Shown here: positions 1-13,700 of the stretch, one piece after another
Layout of the letters: every line of letters starts with the position of its first letter
How positions within the stretch are numbered: the stretch's first letter is position 1
Program-made: the position numbers and the translations under genes
Notes under the pieces: generated by a model
What the model was told of the DNA's origin: nothing
What the model saw: only the letters and a program-made list of their open reading frames with translations
Database searches by the model: none
Source of the DNA: Alterluteimonas quercicellularis
GTDB taxonomy: Bacteria > Pseudomonadota > Gammaproteobacteria > Xanthomonadales > Xanthomonadaceae
DNA: 37,555 bases
Reading direction: 5' to 3'
NCBI RefSeq assembly: GCF_021191635.1
Contig: NZ_JAIWPR010000035.1
Coordinates: 1 to 37,555 of the forward strand

Positions 1-392
1 CGCGCTCGCGCGCGACCGGGTTGGCGGATAACGCCCGTCGCGCGCGAGCGCGCTCCTACGGATGTTGGGTGGCCTGTCGGGACTTCTCCGGCATCGTCTT
101 CGGGCGCGCACGAGCGCGCTCTCGGGGTGGCCATCGCACGGCGCATCGGGCTGGCCTTGTAGGAGCGCGCTGGCGCGCGACCGGGTTCGCGGGTAACGCC
201 CGTCGCGCGCGAGCGCGCTCCTACGGATGTTGGGTGGCCTGTCGGGACTTCTCCGGCATCGCCCTTCGGGCGCGCACGGGCACGCTCTCGGGGTGGCCAT
301 CGCACGGCGCATCGGGCTGGCCACTTGTAGGAGCGCGCTCGCGCGCGACCGGGTTCGCGGGTAATGCCCGTCGCGCGCCAGCGCGCTCCTAC
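1..392. repeat. Three tandem copies of a ~168-bp REP composite
   Basis: This stretch holds no credible gene. It is built from pairs of inverted REP palindromes: forward arms at 1-17 (truncated by the window edge), 159-181 and 327-349, each facing a reverse arm at 37-59, 202-224 and 370-392, with a ~20-nt loop. Each arm starts with the tetranucleotide GTAG, followed by GAGCGCGC and an alternating GC palindrome. The whole unit, including the ~100-bp spacer between pairs (60-158 and 225-326, nearly identical), repeats with a period of 168 bp. The GTAG head matches the REP class described in Stenotrophomonas and Pseudomonas that is mobilised by REP-associated tyrosine transposases; no such transposase gene is in this window. 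The last arm overlaps the stop codon of the neighbouring minus-strand gene. Confidence 0.9.
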
Positions 393-1105
393 GGGTCGGT
401 CGTTTCCGTTGGGTCCGTGTCGTCGCCGCGTTCGCGCGCGTAGCGCGCCCACAGCCGGTCCACGTCCTCGCCGGCGAGCTCGCGCCACAGCGGCGGCGCG
501 TAGCGGCCCTCGCGCAGGGCGGCGTCCAGCCGGGCGACCAGGCCGGGATGCGCGGCCTCGGCCCACTCGAGGAACGCGCCGGTCACGCGGTAGCCGCTGT
601 CGTAGCGGTGCTCCGGGCCGACCGCGTCCGGCAGCGCCCAGCCGCCGGCGGCGTTGTCCAGCCCGTAGCGGTCGCGGGCGTAGTCGGCGATGCCCTCGAC
701 CAGCCACACCGGCGTCCGCTCGCTGTCGTAGTCCGGGTAGGCCTGCACGATGTGCATGGCCTCGTGCGCGACCAGGTCGGTGTCGCCCGGCCGCTCGACC
801 AGCCAGGCCGGGTTGATCGTCATCGTCGCCCGGCCGTCGCCGTCGCCCACGTAGGCGATGCCGTCGTAGCCCGGGTCGACGACGATCTCGACCCGGTCCG
901 GCGCGGCCGGATTGAAGTCCGCGCGCTGGCGCAGGTAGGCGGAGAAGAAGGTCTCGACGATCTTCCCGCGCGTCTCGGCGCCCAGCGCGCCGGCGTCGTC
1001 GCGGTACGCGAGCGTCACGCCGTCGCGGACCAGGGGCGCCTCTCCGGCGAACGCGGCGGCGCAGCACAGCGAGGCCAGCAGAACGGTGGCGGGGCGTCGG
1101 GTCAC
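389..1105 (-). CDS. Exported basic secretory protein (BSP)-like putative metallopeptidase
   Basis: The 238-residue product begins with GTG and a short signal peptide (about residues 1-20, ending AAAFA). The zinc-binding motif HEAMH lies at residues 114-118, followed by Gln121 and then VWLVEGIADY near 133-142. This spacing is typical of the plant basic secretory protein family, which is related to metallopeptidases, so a secreted or periplasmic peptidase is the best guess; activity is inferred, not shown. The GTG start overlaps the TGA of the upstream GH92 gene (1102-1104) in a GTGA arrangement, so the two are probably co-translated. The TAG stop (389-391) is formed by the GTAG head of a REP element. 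The C-terminus is Asp/Thr/Pro-rich and poorly conserved-looking, and could have been reshaped by the REP. Confidence 0.75.
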   Translation of the reverse strand: MTRRPATVLLASLCCAAAFAGEAPLVRDGVTLAYRDDAGALGAETRGKIVETFFSAYLRQRADFNPAAPDRVEIVVDPGYDGIAYVGDGDGRATMTINPAWLVERPGDTDLVAHEAMHIVQAYPDYDSERTPVWLVEGIADYARDRYGLDNAAGGWALPDAVGPEHRYDSGYRVTGAFLEWAEAAHPGLVARLDAALREGRYAPPLWRELAGEDVDRLWARYARERGDDTDPTETTDP

Positions 1106-4100
1106 GGGGTCGTCTCCGGGAGCACGGGCTGGTGCGGGGCGAGCAGTTCGATCTCGGCCAGTTGCAGGCGCGCGGGCGCGGAGAAGCGCACGCGGTAGGC
1201 GTCGAAGCGCCCGGGCGCGTCGATGCGGAAGGGGCGGGTCTGCCGCGGCCAGCGGAAGTCCTCGGCCTCGCGCGCGTCGATCCGCCGCCAGGCGCCGTCG
1301 CCGGCGCGGCCTTCCAGCGTCCAGGCGGCGCCGCGGACCGGGCGCTCGCCGGAGGTCAGGGTGTAGAACGTCGCCTGCGCGGCGTGCGCCAGCGCGATCT
1401 CCACCGGCCCGTGTTCCGCGCGCAGCCACAGGTCGGTGAGGGCGTCGTCGTCGATCAGCGCGGCGGCGTCGCGCCCGTCGCCCGCGGTCGCCCGCGCGGA
1501 GGCGCCGATCCGGTCGGCCAGGGTCTGCGGCATGCGCCCGGCGGGCGTCAGCGACGGCGGCGCGTCCTCCGGCCGGCTGCCCCAGGCGGACGGTTCCGGG
1601 CCCATGGTGAACTCCAGCGTGGCGCCGGCGGCGACGACCTCGTGCGGGATCCAGGTGCGCGACCACGGCTGCCCGTCGACGGTGAGCGACTGCACGTAGA
1701 CGTTGTCGCGCGAATGGCCGAGCGCGCGCACCTCCAGCGTGCGGCCCTCGCCCAGCCGCACGCGGGCGTGCTCGAACAGCGGCGAGCCGATCGCGTACTC
1801 GGGCGCGCCCATGCGCAGCGGGTACAGGCCCAGCGAGGCGAACAGCCACCAGGCCGACATCTCGCCGTTGTCCTCGTCGCCCGGGTAGCCCTGGCCGATC
1901 TCGCTGCCCAGGTACAGGCGCGAAAGCGCCTCGCGCACCAGGCGCTGCGTCTTCCACGGCTGCCCGGCGTAGAGGTACATCCACGGGATGTGGTGCGCGG
2001 GCTGGTTGCTGTGCGCGTACATGCCCATGCGCACGTCGCGGGCCTCGGTCATCTCGTGGATGACGCCGCCGTAGGAGCCGACGAGCGCCGGGTCGGCGGT
2101 CTCGGGCGTGGCGAAGAACGCATCGAGCTTCGCCGCCAGCGCCTCGCGGCCGCCGTACAGCGCAGCCAGGCCGTTGCCGTCGTGCGGCGCGGTGAAGGCG
2201 AAGGTCCAGCCGTTGGATTCGGTGTAGTCGTGGCCCCAGACCCGCGGGTCGTAGTCGGCGGCGTCCAGGCGCCAGCCGCCGGCCGCGTCGCGGCCCTGGA
2301 AGAAACCGGTGCGGCGGTCGAACAGCTGCGCATAGGCGGCGGCGCGGTAGCGGAAGTATTCGGCCTCCTCGGCGTAGCGCCGGCGCGCCTGCGGCGCCTG
2401 CGCGCGCTCGGACAGCGCCTGCGCCATGTTGGCGATGCCGAAATCGTTGAGCGCGCCTTCCATCGTCCACGACATGCCTTCCGGCACGCCGGTGTCGGCG
2501 TAGCCGCGGAAGGTGCCGCGCGCCATGCCCTTGCGGCCGACGTGGCGGTCGGGCGGCACCGCGGTGGCGTTCTTCAGCGCCGCCTCGTAGGCCAGCGCCG
2601 GGTCGAAGCCGTCGATGCCCTTGAGCCAGGCGTCGGCGAAGGCCACGTCGGAACTGGTGCCGACCATCAGGTCGGCGTAGCCCGGCGAGGACCAGCGCGC
2701 CACCCAGCCGCCGGCGCGGTACTGCTCCAGGAAACCCGCGACCAGCGCGCCGGCGCCGTCCGCGTCGAACAGCGCGTAGGCCGGCCAGGCGGTGCGGAAG
2801 GTGTCCCACAGGCCGTTGTTGACGACGATGCGGCCGTCGCGCACCGGCGCGAAGCTGCGTTCGGCGTTGCCCTCGGCGTTCTCGTCCGAGCCGCTCATCT
2901 GGCTGGCGTAGCGCCAGTCCGGCCGCTCGGCGGTGCCGGCGTTCTCGGCCCCGGAATTCGGGTACAGGAACAGCCGGTACAGGTTGCCGTACAGCGTGGC
3001 CAGCTGGTCGTCGCTGGCGCCCTCGACCTCGAAGCGGCCCAGCAGCGCGTCCCAGCGGCCGCGGGCGCGCGCGGACACGCTGGCGACGGTGTCGTCCTCG
3101 GCCGTTTCGAGCGCCAGGTTGCGCCAGGCCTGCTCGATCGAGATCAGCGAGGTCGCGATGCGCATGCGGACCGTGCGCGTGCCGTCGAGATCGAACTTGA
3201 CGTAGCCCGTGGGCCGCCCGGTGTCGATCGTGCCGCTGTCGCGCCACGGCGCGTCGAAGCGCGCGACCACGAACATGCGCGTGGCGCCGGTGGACAGCCC
3301 GCTGCGCACGTCGGTATGGCCGGTCACGGTCTGCGCCGCCGGGTCCAGGACCAGGCCGCCGCGCTCGTCGACGTTGTCGAACAGCAGGTTGGCGTCGCCG
3401 TCCTCCGGGAACGCGAACTCGAACACCGCGGCATGGTCGGTCGGCGCCAGCGCCGCCTCGATGCCGTTGTCGAAGCGCACCCGGTACAGGTGCGGGCGCG
3501 CGGTCTCCGATTCGCGCCCGAACGACAGGGCGCGCCGCTCGCGATCGGCGTCCGGCACGCCGGTCGAGAGCGAGGGCATTACCTGGAAGGTCTGCCGGTC
3601 GCCCATCCACGGGCTGGTCTGGTGGCTCAGCGCCAGCGCCTGCAGGCGGGGGCGGTTGTCGGCGCCGTTGTGCTCGCTCCAGCGGTAGGGCCAGGCCAGG
3701 GTGCCGGCATCGGTGGCCGGGGCCCAGAAGTTGAAGCCGTGCGGCACCGCGGTGGCCGGCAGGTTGTTGCCGCGCGAGAAGCGCGCGTTGGACTGCGTGC
3801 CGCGCGTGGTCGGCACCCGCTCGCTGGGATGCGCCGGCGCGACCCGCGGCGCCGGGCCCAGGGCGACGTCGTCGATCCAGCCGCGCGCGACGGCGCCGGC
3901 GGGCGGACGGACCTCCAGCTCGATCGCCACCGCGCGGCGGCCGCGCAGCGCGGGCACGTCGCCCGGCCGCACCGCCTTGCGCGCCCACTGCTGCGGATAC
4001 AGCGACTTCGATTCGCCCTGCGCCCGGGCGCCGATCCCGAACCCGTGCTGGTCGCGCACGGTGGTGGACGACAGCCGGCTGCCGTCGTCGAGCAGCAGGT

Positions 4101-4524
4101 CCAGCGACACCCAGGTGGAGGCGGCGGTGTCGCCGTCGACGATCTCGGGCAGCACCAGCCACGACAGCTCGGTATCGGCGTCGATGGCGACGTCCACCTC
4201 GAACAGCCGGCGCGTTCCGGGCGCGCGGGCCTCGTAGCGCAGCGCGCGCAGGCCGCCGTAGCCGACGCCGGCCCTGGCGGCGTAGGGCGCCTCGGGTCCG
4301 TCGCCGATGCGCACCTCTGGCGTCGCGCCGCGGTGCGGCACGGCCTGCGGCTCGCCGGGCTCGAAGGAACTGGCGAACTCGCCGGCCCGCACGGGCAGTA
4401 CGAGCGTCGCGGCGAGCGCGCAGGGCAGCAGGGCGTGGCGAAGCAACGCGCCCTGCGGCGCCGCGCGGCCGGCGCGGGACGGTGGTCGCGCGCAGGGCGC
4501 GGGCGAGGCCGGCCGGGGCGGCAT
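1102..4524 (-). CDS. GH92 family alpha-mannosidase, secreted, multidomain
   Basis: This ~1140-residue product is a glycoside hydrolase family 92 enzyme, a family of calcium-dependent exo-alpha-mannosidases acting on high-mannose N-glycans and mannans. An N-terminal hydrophobic stretch (about residues 30-46) looks like a signal peptide. A beta-rich galactose-binding-like region covers roughly 75-220. The GH92 N-terminal domain follows, with FNFWAPATDAG near 268 and SPWMGDRQTFQVMP near 305. The (alpha/alpha)6 part carries GLWDTFRTAWPAY near 566 and the signature GDEDNGEMSAWW near 880. The last ~130 residues resemble an F5/8-type (discoidin/CBM32-like) domain. The ATG at 4524 gives an unusually long charged n-region. 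A TTG at 4446 would give a neater signal peptide, so the start is uncertain. It overlaps the downstream BSP-like gene and is divergent from mdtD. Confidence 0.88.
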   Translation of the reverse strand: MPPRPASPAPCARPPSRAGRAAPQGALLRHALLPCALAATLVLPVRAGEFASSFEPGEPQAVPHRGATPEVRIGDGPEAPYAARAGVGYGGLRALRYEARAPGTRRLFEVDVAIDADTELSWLVLPEIVDGDTAASTWVSLDLLLDDGSRLSSTTVRDQHGFGIGARAQGESKSLYPQQWARKAVRPGDVPALRGRRAVAIELEVRPPAGAVARGWIDDVALGPAPRVAPAHPSERVPTTRGTQSNARFSRGNNLPATAVPHGFNFWAPATDAGTLAWPYRWSEHNGADNRPRLQALALSHQTSPWMGDRQTFQVMPSLSTGVPDADRERRALSFGRESETARPHLYRVRFDNGIEAALAPTDHAAVFEFAFPEDGDANLLFDNVDERGGLVLDPAAQTVTGHTDVRSGLSTGATRMFVVARFDAPWRDSGTIDTGRPTGYVKFDLDGTRTVRMRIATSLISIEQAWRNLALETAEDDTVASVSARARGRWDALLGRFEVEGASDDQLATLYGNLYRLFLYPNSGAENAGTAERPDWRYASQMSGSDENAEGNAERSFAPVRDGRIVVNNGLWDTFRTAWPAYALFDADGAGALVAGFLEQYRAGGWVARWSSPGYADLMVGTSSDVAFADAWLKGIDGFDPALAYEAALKNATAVPPDRHVGRKGMARGTFRGYADTGVPEGMSWTMEGALNDFGIANMAQALSERAQAPQARRRYAEEAEYFRYRAAAYAQLFDRRTGFFQGRDAAGGWRLDAADYDPRVWGHDYTESNGWTFAFTAPHDGNGLAALYGGREALAAKLDAFFATPETADPALVGSYGGVIHEMTEARDVRMGMYAHSNQPAHHIPWMYLYAGQPWKTQRLVREALSRLYLGSEIGQGYPGDEDNGEMSAWWLFASLGLYPLRMGAPEYAIGSPLFEHARVRLGEGRTLEVRALGHSRDNVYVQSLTVDGQPWSRTWIPHEVVAAGATLEFTMGPEPSAWGSRPEDAPPSLTPAGRMPQTLADRIGASARATAGDGRDAAALIDDDALTDLWLRAEHGPVEIALAHAAQATFYTLTSGERPVRGAAWTLEGRAGDGAWRRIDAREAEDFRWPRQTRPFRIDAPGRFDAYRVRFSAPARLQLAEIELLAPHQPVLPETTP

Positions 4525-4686
4525 CGCGAGGGATCGGTTCGCCACGCTCACGCCCGATGCGTTCGAAGGAGTCGCGGCGATCCTGCAGAAAAACCCCGCG
4601 CTTGGCAACGCGCGTGCGGCGCCGGCGGGCGCGCAGCGCGGGCACGCGTCTCGACGCGAAGACGCCGGCGCCGGCACACTGGCGGC

Positions 4687-6102
4687 ATGTCCTCCTCCGA
4701 CGCTCTCCGCGCCCACCGCCCCATGCTGTGGCTGGTGGCGGTGGCGGTGTTCATGCAGATGCTGGACACCACCATCGTCAACACCGCGCTGCCGGCGATG
4801 GCCCGGAGCCTGGAGCAGTCGCCGCTGCGGATGCAGACGGTCGTGGTCGCCTACGCGCTGACGGTGGCCATGCTGATCCCGGCCTCCGGCTGGCTGGCCG
4901 ACCGCTTCGGCACCCGGCGCGTGTTCTTCGCCGCGGTGGTGCTGTTCACCGCCGGCTCGCTGGCCTGCGCGCTGTCGCAGAGCCTGCAGGCGCTGGTGGC
5001 CTCCCGGGTGCTGCAGGGCGTGGGCGGCGCGATGCTGCTGCCGGTCGGGCGCCTGGCCGTGCTGCGCTCGGTGCCGCGGCAGGACTTCCTCGCCGCGATG
5101 ACCTTCGTCACCGTGCCCGGGCTGATCGGCCCGCTGATCGGGCCGTCGCTGGGCGGCTGGCTGGTCGAGGCCGCCTCCTGGCACTGGATCTTCCTGATCA
5201 ACCTGCCGCTGGGCCTGGCCGGCGCGGTCGCCGCGATGCGCTGGATGCCCGACCTGCGGGTGCCGGTGTCGCGCTTCGACCTGATCGGCTACGGCCTGCT
5301 CGCCTTCGGCATGGTGGCGGTGTCGCTGTCGGTGGACGCGCTGTCCGACCACGTCGCTCGCAAGGCGGCGGTGCTGGTGCTGCTGGTGTTCGGGCTGGCC
5401 GCGCTGGTCGCCTACTGGCTGCACGCCGCGCGCGCGGCGGCGCCGATCTTCCCGCCGTCGCTGTTCCGCGTGCGCACCTTCGGCGTCGGCGTGCTCGGCA
5501 ACCTGTTCGCCCGCCTGGGCAGCGGCGGCATGCCCTACCTGATCCCGCTGCTGCTGCAGGTGGCGCTGGGCATCCCGCCGGCGCAGGCCGGGATGATGAT
5601 GATCCCGGTCGCGGTGGCCGGCATGTCCTCCAAGCGCATCGTGGTGCCGCTGGTGCGCCGCTACGGCTACCGCCGCGTGCTGGTGGTCAACACCGTGCTG
5701 ACGGGCCTGGCGATGGCCAGCTTCGCCCTGATCGGCCCCGGGCAGCCGCTGTGGCTGCACGTGGTGCAGTTCGCCTGCTTCGGCGCGGTCAACTCGCTGC
5801 AGTTCACCGCCATGAACACCCTGACCCTGCGCGACCTGGACGGCGAGCACGCCAGCGCCGGCAACAGCCTGCTGTCGATGGTGATGATGCTGTCGATGAG
5901 CCTGGGGGTGGCCACCGCCGGCGGCCTGCTCGCCGCCTTCGGCGAGGACGGCGGCGCCGCGGGCGAGCCGGTGCTGTCGGCCTTCCGCTGGACCTTCGTG
6001 TGCATCGGCGCGCTGACCCTGTCCTCGGCCGCGATCTTCGCCCAGCTCGGTCGCACCCACCGGATCCCGGAGAAGGTGGTCGGCACCACTGAGCAGAACT
6101 GA
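4687..6102 (+). CDS. mdtD: MFS multidrug-type transporter, DHA2 family, MdtD-like
   Basis: The 471-residue product is an integral inner-membrane protein with about 14 hydrophobic segments, as in the DHA2 drug:H+ antiporters. It reads closely like E. coli MdtD over its full length: MQMLDTTIVNTALPAMA near residues 19-35, GWLADRFGTRR (the loop 2-3 motif) near 65-75, LQGVGGAMLLPVGRL near 107-121, and SWHWIFLINLPLG near 159-171. In E. coli, mdtD is the last gene of mdtABCD; here it stands alone, with no RND pump beside it. The substrate cannot be told from sequence. No clear Shine-Dalgarno precedes the ATG; the upstream bases are the GC palindrome GCCGGCGCCGGC. Two REP arms follow the gene. Confidence 0.88.
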   Translation: MSSSDALRAHRPMLWLVAVAVFMQMLDTTIVNTALPAMARSLEQSPLRMQTVVVAYALTVAMLIPASGWLADRFGTRRVFFAAVVLFTAGSLACALSQSLQALVASRVLQGVGGAMLLPVGRLAVLRSVPRQDFLAAMTFVTVPGLIGPLIGPSLGGWLVEAASWHWIFLINLPLGLAGAVAAMRWMPDLRVPVSRFDLIGYGLLAFGMVAVSLSVDALSDHVARKAAVLVLLVFGLAALVAYWLHAARAAAPIFPPSLFRVRTFGVGVLGNLFARLGSGGMPYLIPLLLQVALGIPPAQAGMMMIPVAVAGMSSKRIVVPLVRRYGYRRVLVVNTVLTGLAMASFALIGPGQPLWLHVVQFACFGAVNSLQFTAMNTLTLRDLDGEHASAGNSLLSMVMMLSMSLGVATAGGLLAAFGEDGGAAGEPVLSAFRWTFVCIGALTLSSAAIFAQLGRTHRIPEKVVGTTEQN

Positions 6103-6119
6103 CCGGCCCCGCCTCGCGC

Positions 6120-6185
6120 GCAGGAGCGCGCTTGCGCGCGACGAGCTTTCCCTGCGAAACCGGTCGCGCGCGAGCGCGCTCCTAC
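6120..6185. repeat. Inverted pair of GTAG-REP elements between mdtD and parE
   Basis: A forward arm (6120-6142, with the head mutated to GCAG) and a perfect reverse arm (6163-6185) enclose a 20-nt loop. It lies between the convergent ends of mdtD and parE and could fold into a long hairpin acting as a bidirectional transcription barrier; that role is inferred. Confidence 0.85.
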
Positions 6186-6237
6186 GGAATCCGGTGCGTG
6201 CGCAAGGGCGTCCCCGGCGCCGGCGTGGCCGGCGGGC

Positions 6238-8127
6238 TCAAACCTCCAGCGTCGCCAGGTCGCCCTTGGTCTCCAGCCAGGCCCGCCGGTCCCCCGATCG
6301 CTTCTTCGCCAGCAGCATGTCCATCAGCCCGCGGGTGGCGAGGTCGTCGTCCACGGTGAGCTGCACCAGGCGGCGGGTGTCGGGGTGGATGGCCGACTCG
6401 CGCAGCTGCGGGGGATTCATCTCGCCCAGGCCCTTGAAGCGGGTCACGCTGACCTGGCCCTTGACCTTCTCGCGGGCGATCTTCTCCAGCAGCGCGGTCT
6501 TCTCCTCCTCGTCCAGCGCGTAGAACACCTGCTTGCCCACATCCACGCGGAACAGCGGCGGCATCGCCACGAACACGTGGCCGGCCGCGACCAGCGCCGG
6601 GAAGTGGCGCAGGAACAGCGCCGAGAGCAGGGTGGCGATGTGCAGGCCGTCGGAGTCTGCGTCGGCCAGCACCACGATCTTGCCGTAGCGCAGCCCGGAG
6701 ATGTCGTCCTTGCCCGGATCGCAGCCGATGGCGATGGCGAGGTTGTGCACCTCCTCCGAGGCCAGCACGCTGCCCGAGGCCACCTCCCAGGTGTTGAGGA
6801 TCTTGCCCCTGAGCGGCAGGATCGCCTGGAAGTCCTTGTCGCGCGCCTGCTTGGCGCTGCCGCCGGCCGAGTCGCCCTCGACCAGGAACAGCTCGGTCCG
6901 CGACAGGTCCTGGCTGATGCAGTCGGCGAGCTTGCCCGGCAAAGCGGGGCCCTGGGTGACCTTCTTGCGGACGATCTGCTTCTCGGTCTTCAGGCGCGCG
7001 CTGGCGCGCTCGATCGCCAGCTGCGCGATCCGCTCCCCCAGTTCCACGTGCTGGTTGAGCCACAGCGAGAACGCATCGTGCGCGGCGCCCTCGACGAAGC
7101 CCGCGGCCTGGCGCGAGGACAGCCGCTCCTTGGTCTGCCCGGAGAACTGCGGGTCGCTCATCTTCAGCGACAGCACGAAGCTCACCCGGTCCCAGACGTC
7201 CTCCGGCGCCAGCTTGACCCCGCGCGGCAGCAGGTTGCGGAAGTCGCAGAACTCCCGCAGGGCGTCGGTGAAGCCGGTGCGCAGGCCGTTGACGTGGGTG
7301 CCGTGCTGCGCGGTGGGGATCAGGTTGACGTAGCTCTCCTGCACCAGTTCGCCCTCGGCGATCCAGCCCACCGCCCAGTCCACGGTCTCGGTCTCGCGCG
7401 CCAGCCGGCCGACGAACAGGTCCGGCGGCAGCGCCTCCAGCCCGGCCAGCGCGCCGCGCAGGTAGTCGCGCAGGCCGTCCTCGTAGTACCAGCGCTCGCG
7501 CTCGCCGCTGGCCTCGTCGTGCAGCGTCACGGTCAGGCCGGGGCACAGCACCGCCTTGGCGCGCAGCAGGTGCCGCAGCGCGCGCAGGTTGAACTTGGGC
7601 GTGTCGAAGTACTTCGGGTCGGGCCAGAAGCGCACGCGCGTGCCGGTGTTCTTCCGGCCCACCGTGCCCACCACCTCCAGCGGGGTGGCGCGGTCGCCGT
7701 CGCGGAAGCTGATGCGGTGCTCGCTGCCGCCGCGCTTGATGTGCACCTCCACCAGCGTCGACAGCGCGTTGACCACGCTCACGCCCACGCCGTGCAGGCC
7801 GCCGGAGAAGGTGTAGTTCTTGTTGTTGAACTTGCCGCCGGCGTGCAGGCGCGTGAGGATCAGCTCGACGCCCGGGATCTTCTCCTCCGGGTGGATGTCC
7901 ACCGGCATGCCGCGGCCGTCGTCGGCCACCTCGCAGCTGCCGTCCTTGTACAGCGTGACCTCGATGGTGCGCGCGTGGCCGGCCAGCGCCTCGTCCACCG
8001 CGTTGTCGATCACCTCCTGCGCCAGGTGGTTGGGGCGGGTGGTGTCGGTGTACATGCCGGGGCGGCGCTTGACCGGGTCCAGCCCGGAGAGGACTTCGAT
8101 GTCGACGGCGTTGTAGCGGCTGCTCAT
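6238..8127 (-). CDS. parE: DNA topoisomerase IV subunit B
   Basis: The 629-residue product is the ATPase subunit of topoisomerase IV, which decatenates daughter chromosomes with ParC. The GHKL ATPase motifs are present: EVIDNAVDEAL near residues 38-48, DDGRGMPVD at 69-77, and GGLHGVGVSVVNAL at 109-122. The TOPRIM domain has VEGDSAGGSAKQARD near 413-427 and the metal-binding DADSDGLH near 484-491. The length (~630) and the lack of the C-terminal insert seen in many proteobacterial GyrB proteins favour ParE over GyrB. The start is the ATG of MSSRYNAVDIEVLSG, as in other ParE proteins. A TACCAT hexamer on the minus strand at 8166-8171 is a plausible -10 box. parC is not in the window. Confidence 0.95.
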   Translation of the reverse strand: MSSRYNAVDIEVLSGLDPVKRRPGMYTDTTRPNHLAQEVIDNAVDEALAGHARTIEVTLYKDGSCEVADDGRGMPVDIHPEEKIPGVELILTRLHAGGKFNNKNYTFSGGLHGVGVSVVNALSTLVEVHIKRGGSEHRISFRDGDRATPLEVVGTVGRKNTGTRVRFWPDPKYFDTPKFNLRALRHLLRAKAVLCPGLTVTLHDEASGERERWYYEDGLRDYLRGALAGLEALPPDLFVGRLARETETVDWAVGWIAEGELVQESYVNLIPTAQHGTHVNGLRTGFTDALREFCDFRNLLPRGVKLAPEDVWDRVSFVLSLKMSDPQFSGQTKERLSSRQAAGFVEGAAHDAFSLWLNQHVELGERIAQLAIERASARLKTEKQIVRKKVTQGPALPGKLADCISQDLSRTELFLVEGDSAGGSAKQARDKDFQAILPLRGKILNTWEVASGSVLASEEVHNLAIAIGCDPGKDDISGLRYGKIVVLADADSDGLHIATLLSALFLRHFPALVAAGHVFVAMPPLFRVDVGKQVFYALDEEEKTALLEKIAREKVKGQVSVTRFKGLGEMNPPQLRESAIHPDTRRLVQLTVDDDLATRGLMDMLLAKKRSGDRRAWLETKGDLATLEV

Positions 8128-8445
8128 GCGGGGGGCGGCGTGGGCGGGAGGGCGGAAGGCAGCGCATGGTAATGGAAAGGCGCCCCGGCCGCGCCCGCGC
8201 AGCGCCCGAGGGGGCCAGCACGGAAAACGCTTACGGATCAGCTGGGGAAAACCCTGGGTTTCGGGGCCGATCCGGGCCTTTTTCGTGAGCACGGCGAGAG
8301 CCCGGAGTTAAGAGCCCGTTGTTCAGTTTCGGGCCGGGTAGCCTGTGGTCAGTTGGCCCCGTCGCCACACGCGGCACGCAGGCAGCGCACCGGATGCGTT
8401 CCGTCCGGTATGCGCCACTCATCCAAGTTTGGGAGACGAGACCAA
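8128..8445. other. Divergent intergenic region between parE and the small exported protein gene
   Basis: These 318 bases carry no convincing gene. They should contain the parE promoter (minus strand, candidate -10 at 8166-8171) and the promoter of the small exported protein. A short T run follows GGGCC at about 8275-8284. No strong -35/-10 pair was found for the plus strand. Confidence 0.5.
8166..8171 (-). promoter_or_regulatory. Candidate -10 element of parE (TACCAT)
   Basis: On the minus strand the sequence reads TTACCATG, 39 bp upstream of the parE ATG. It matches the TAnnAT pattern seen ahead of several other genes here. No good -35 was identified. Confidence 0.4.
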
Positions 8446-13310
<4,865 letters not shown>

Positions 13311-13328
13311 CCGGGGGAGCCCGCCGCC

Positions 13329-13700
13329 ATGCGCGCCCTGGCGATCGTGCTGGCGCTGCTGATCGCCCTGCTCGGGTGGCTGCAGTACCGGCTCTGGTTC
13401 GGCACCGCGGGCACCCGCGAGGTCGCCGAGCTGCAGGCGCGCGTGGACCAGCAGGCCCGGCAGAACGAGGGCCTGGCCGAGCGCAACGCCGCGCTCGCCG
13501 CCGAGGTCGCGGACCTGAAGTCGCCGACCGGCGAGGCCGCGGTGGAGGAGCGCGCGCGCAGCGAGCTGGGCATGGTGCGGCCCGGCGAAGTGTTCTACCG
13601 CGTCGTCGACGCGCCGGCCCAGGCCGCGCCGCCTCCTGCGCCGCCCGCGGACGGCGAGCCGGAAGCGGGCGAGGCGCCGCCGCAGGAGCCGCCGCCGTGA
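13329..13700 (+). CDS. ftsB: Cell division protein FtsB
   Basis: The 123-residue product is a bitopic inner-membrane protein of the FtsQLB divisome subcomplex. Residues 3-21 form the single transmembrane helix, followed by a coiled coil (about 32-65, [19 protein letters not shown]) and the conserved [19 protein letters not shown] segment. After residue ~95 there is a Pro/Ala/Glu-rich tail of about 28 residues that is longer than in E. coli FtsB (103 residues) and is likely disordered. Position directly after eno and before ispD is the usual one. The stop overlaps the ispD GTG start. Confidence 0.93.
   Translation: MRALAIVLALLIALLGWLQYRLWFGTAGTREVAELQARVDQQARQNEGLAERNAALAAEVADLKSPTGEAAVEERARSELGMVRPGEVFYRVVDAPAQAAPPPAPPADGEPEAGEAPPQEPPP

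Noticed and set aside
1..392. CRISPR array
   Set aside because: The repeats are inverted palindromic pairs with near-identical spacers and a 168-bp period, and there are no cas genes. They are REP composites.
1132..6102. Very long open frame on the plus strand antisense to the GH92 gene and running into mdtD
   Set aside because: In ~70% GC DNA stop codons are rare in several frames. The translation is low-complexity Arg/Gly/Ala sequence until the mdtD start, whereas the opposite strand encodes clear GH92 motifs.
6385..8172. Long open frame antisense to parE
   Set aside because: It encodes no recognisable motif and mirrors parE codon structure; ParE has intact GHKL and TOPRIM motifs.
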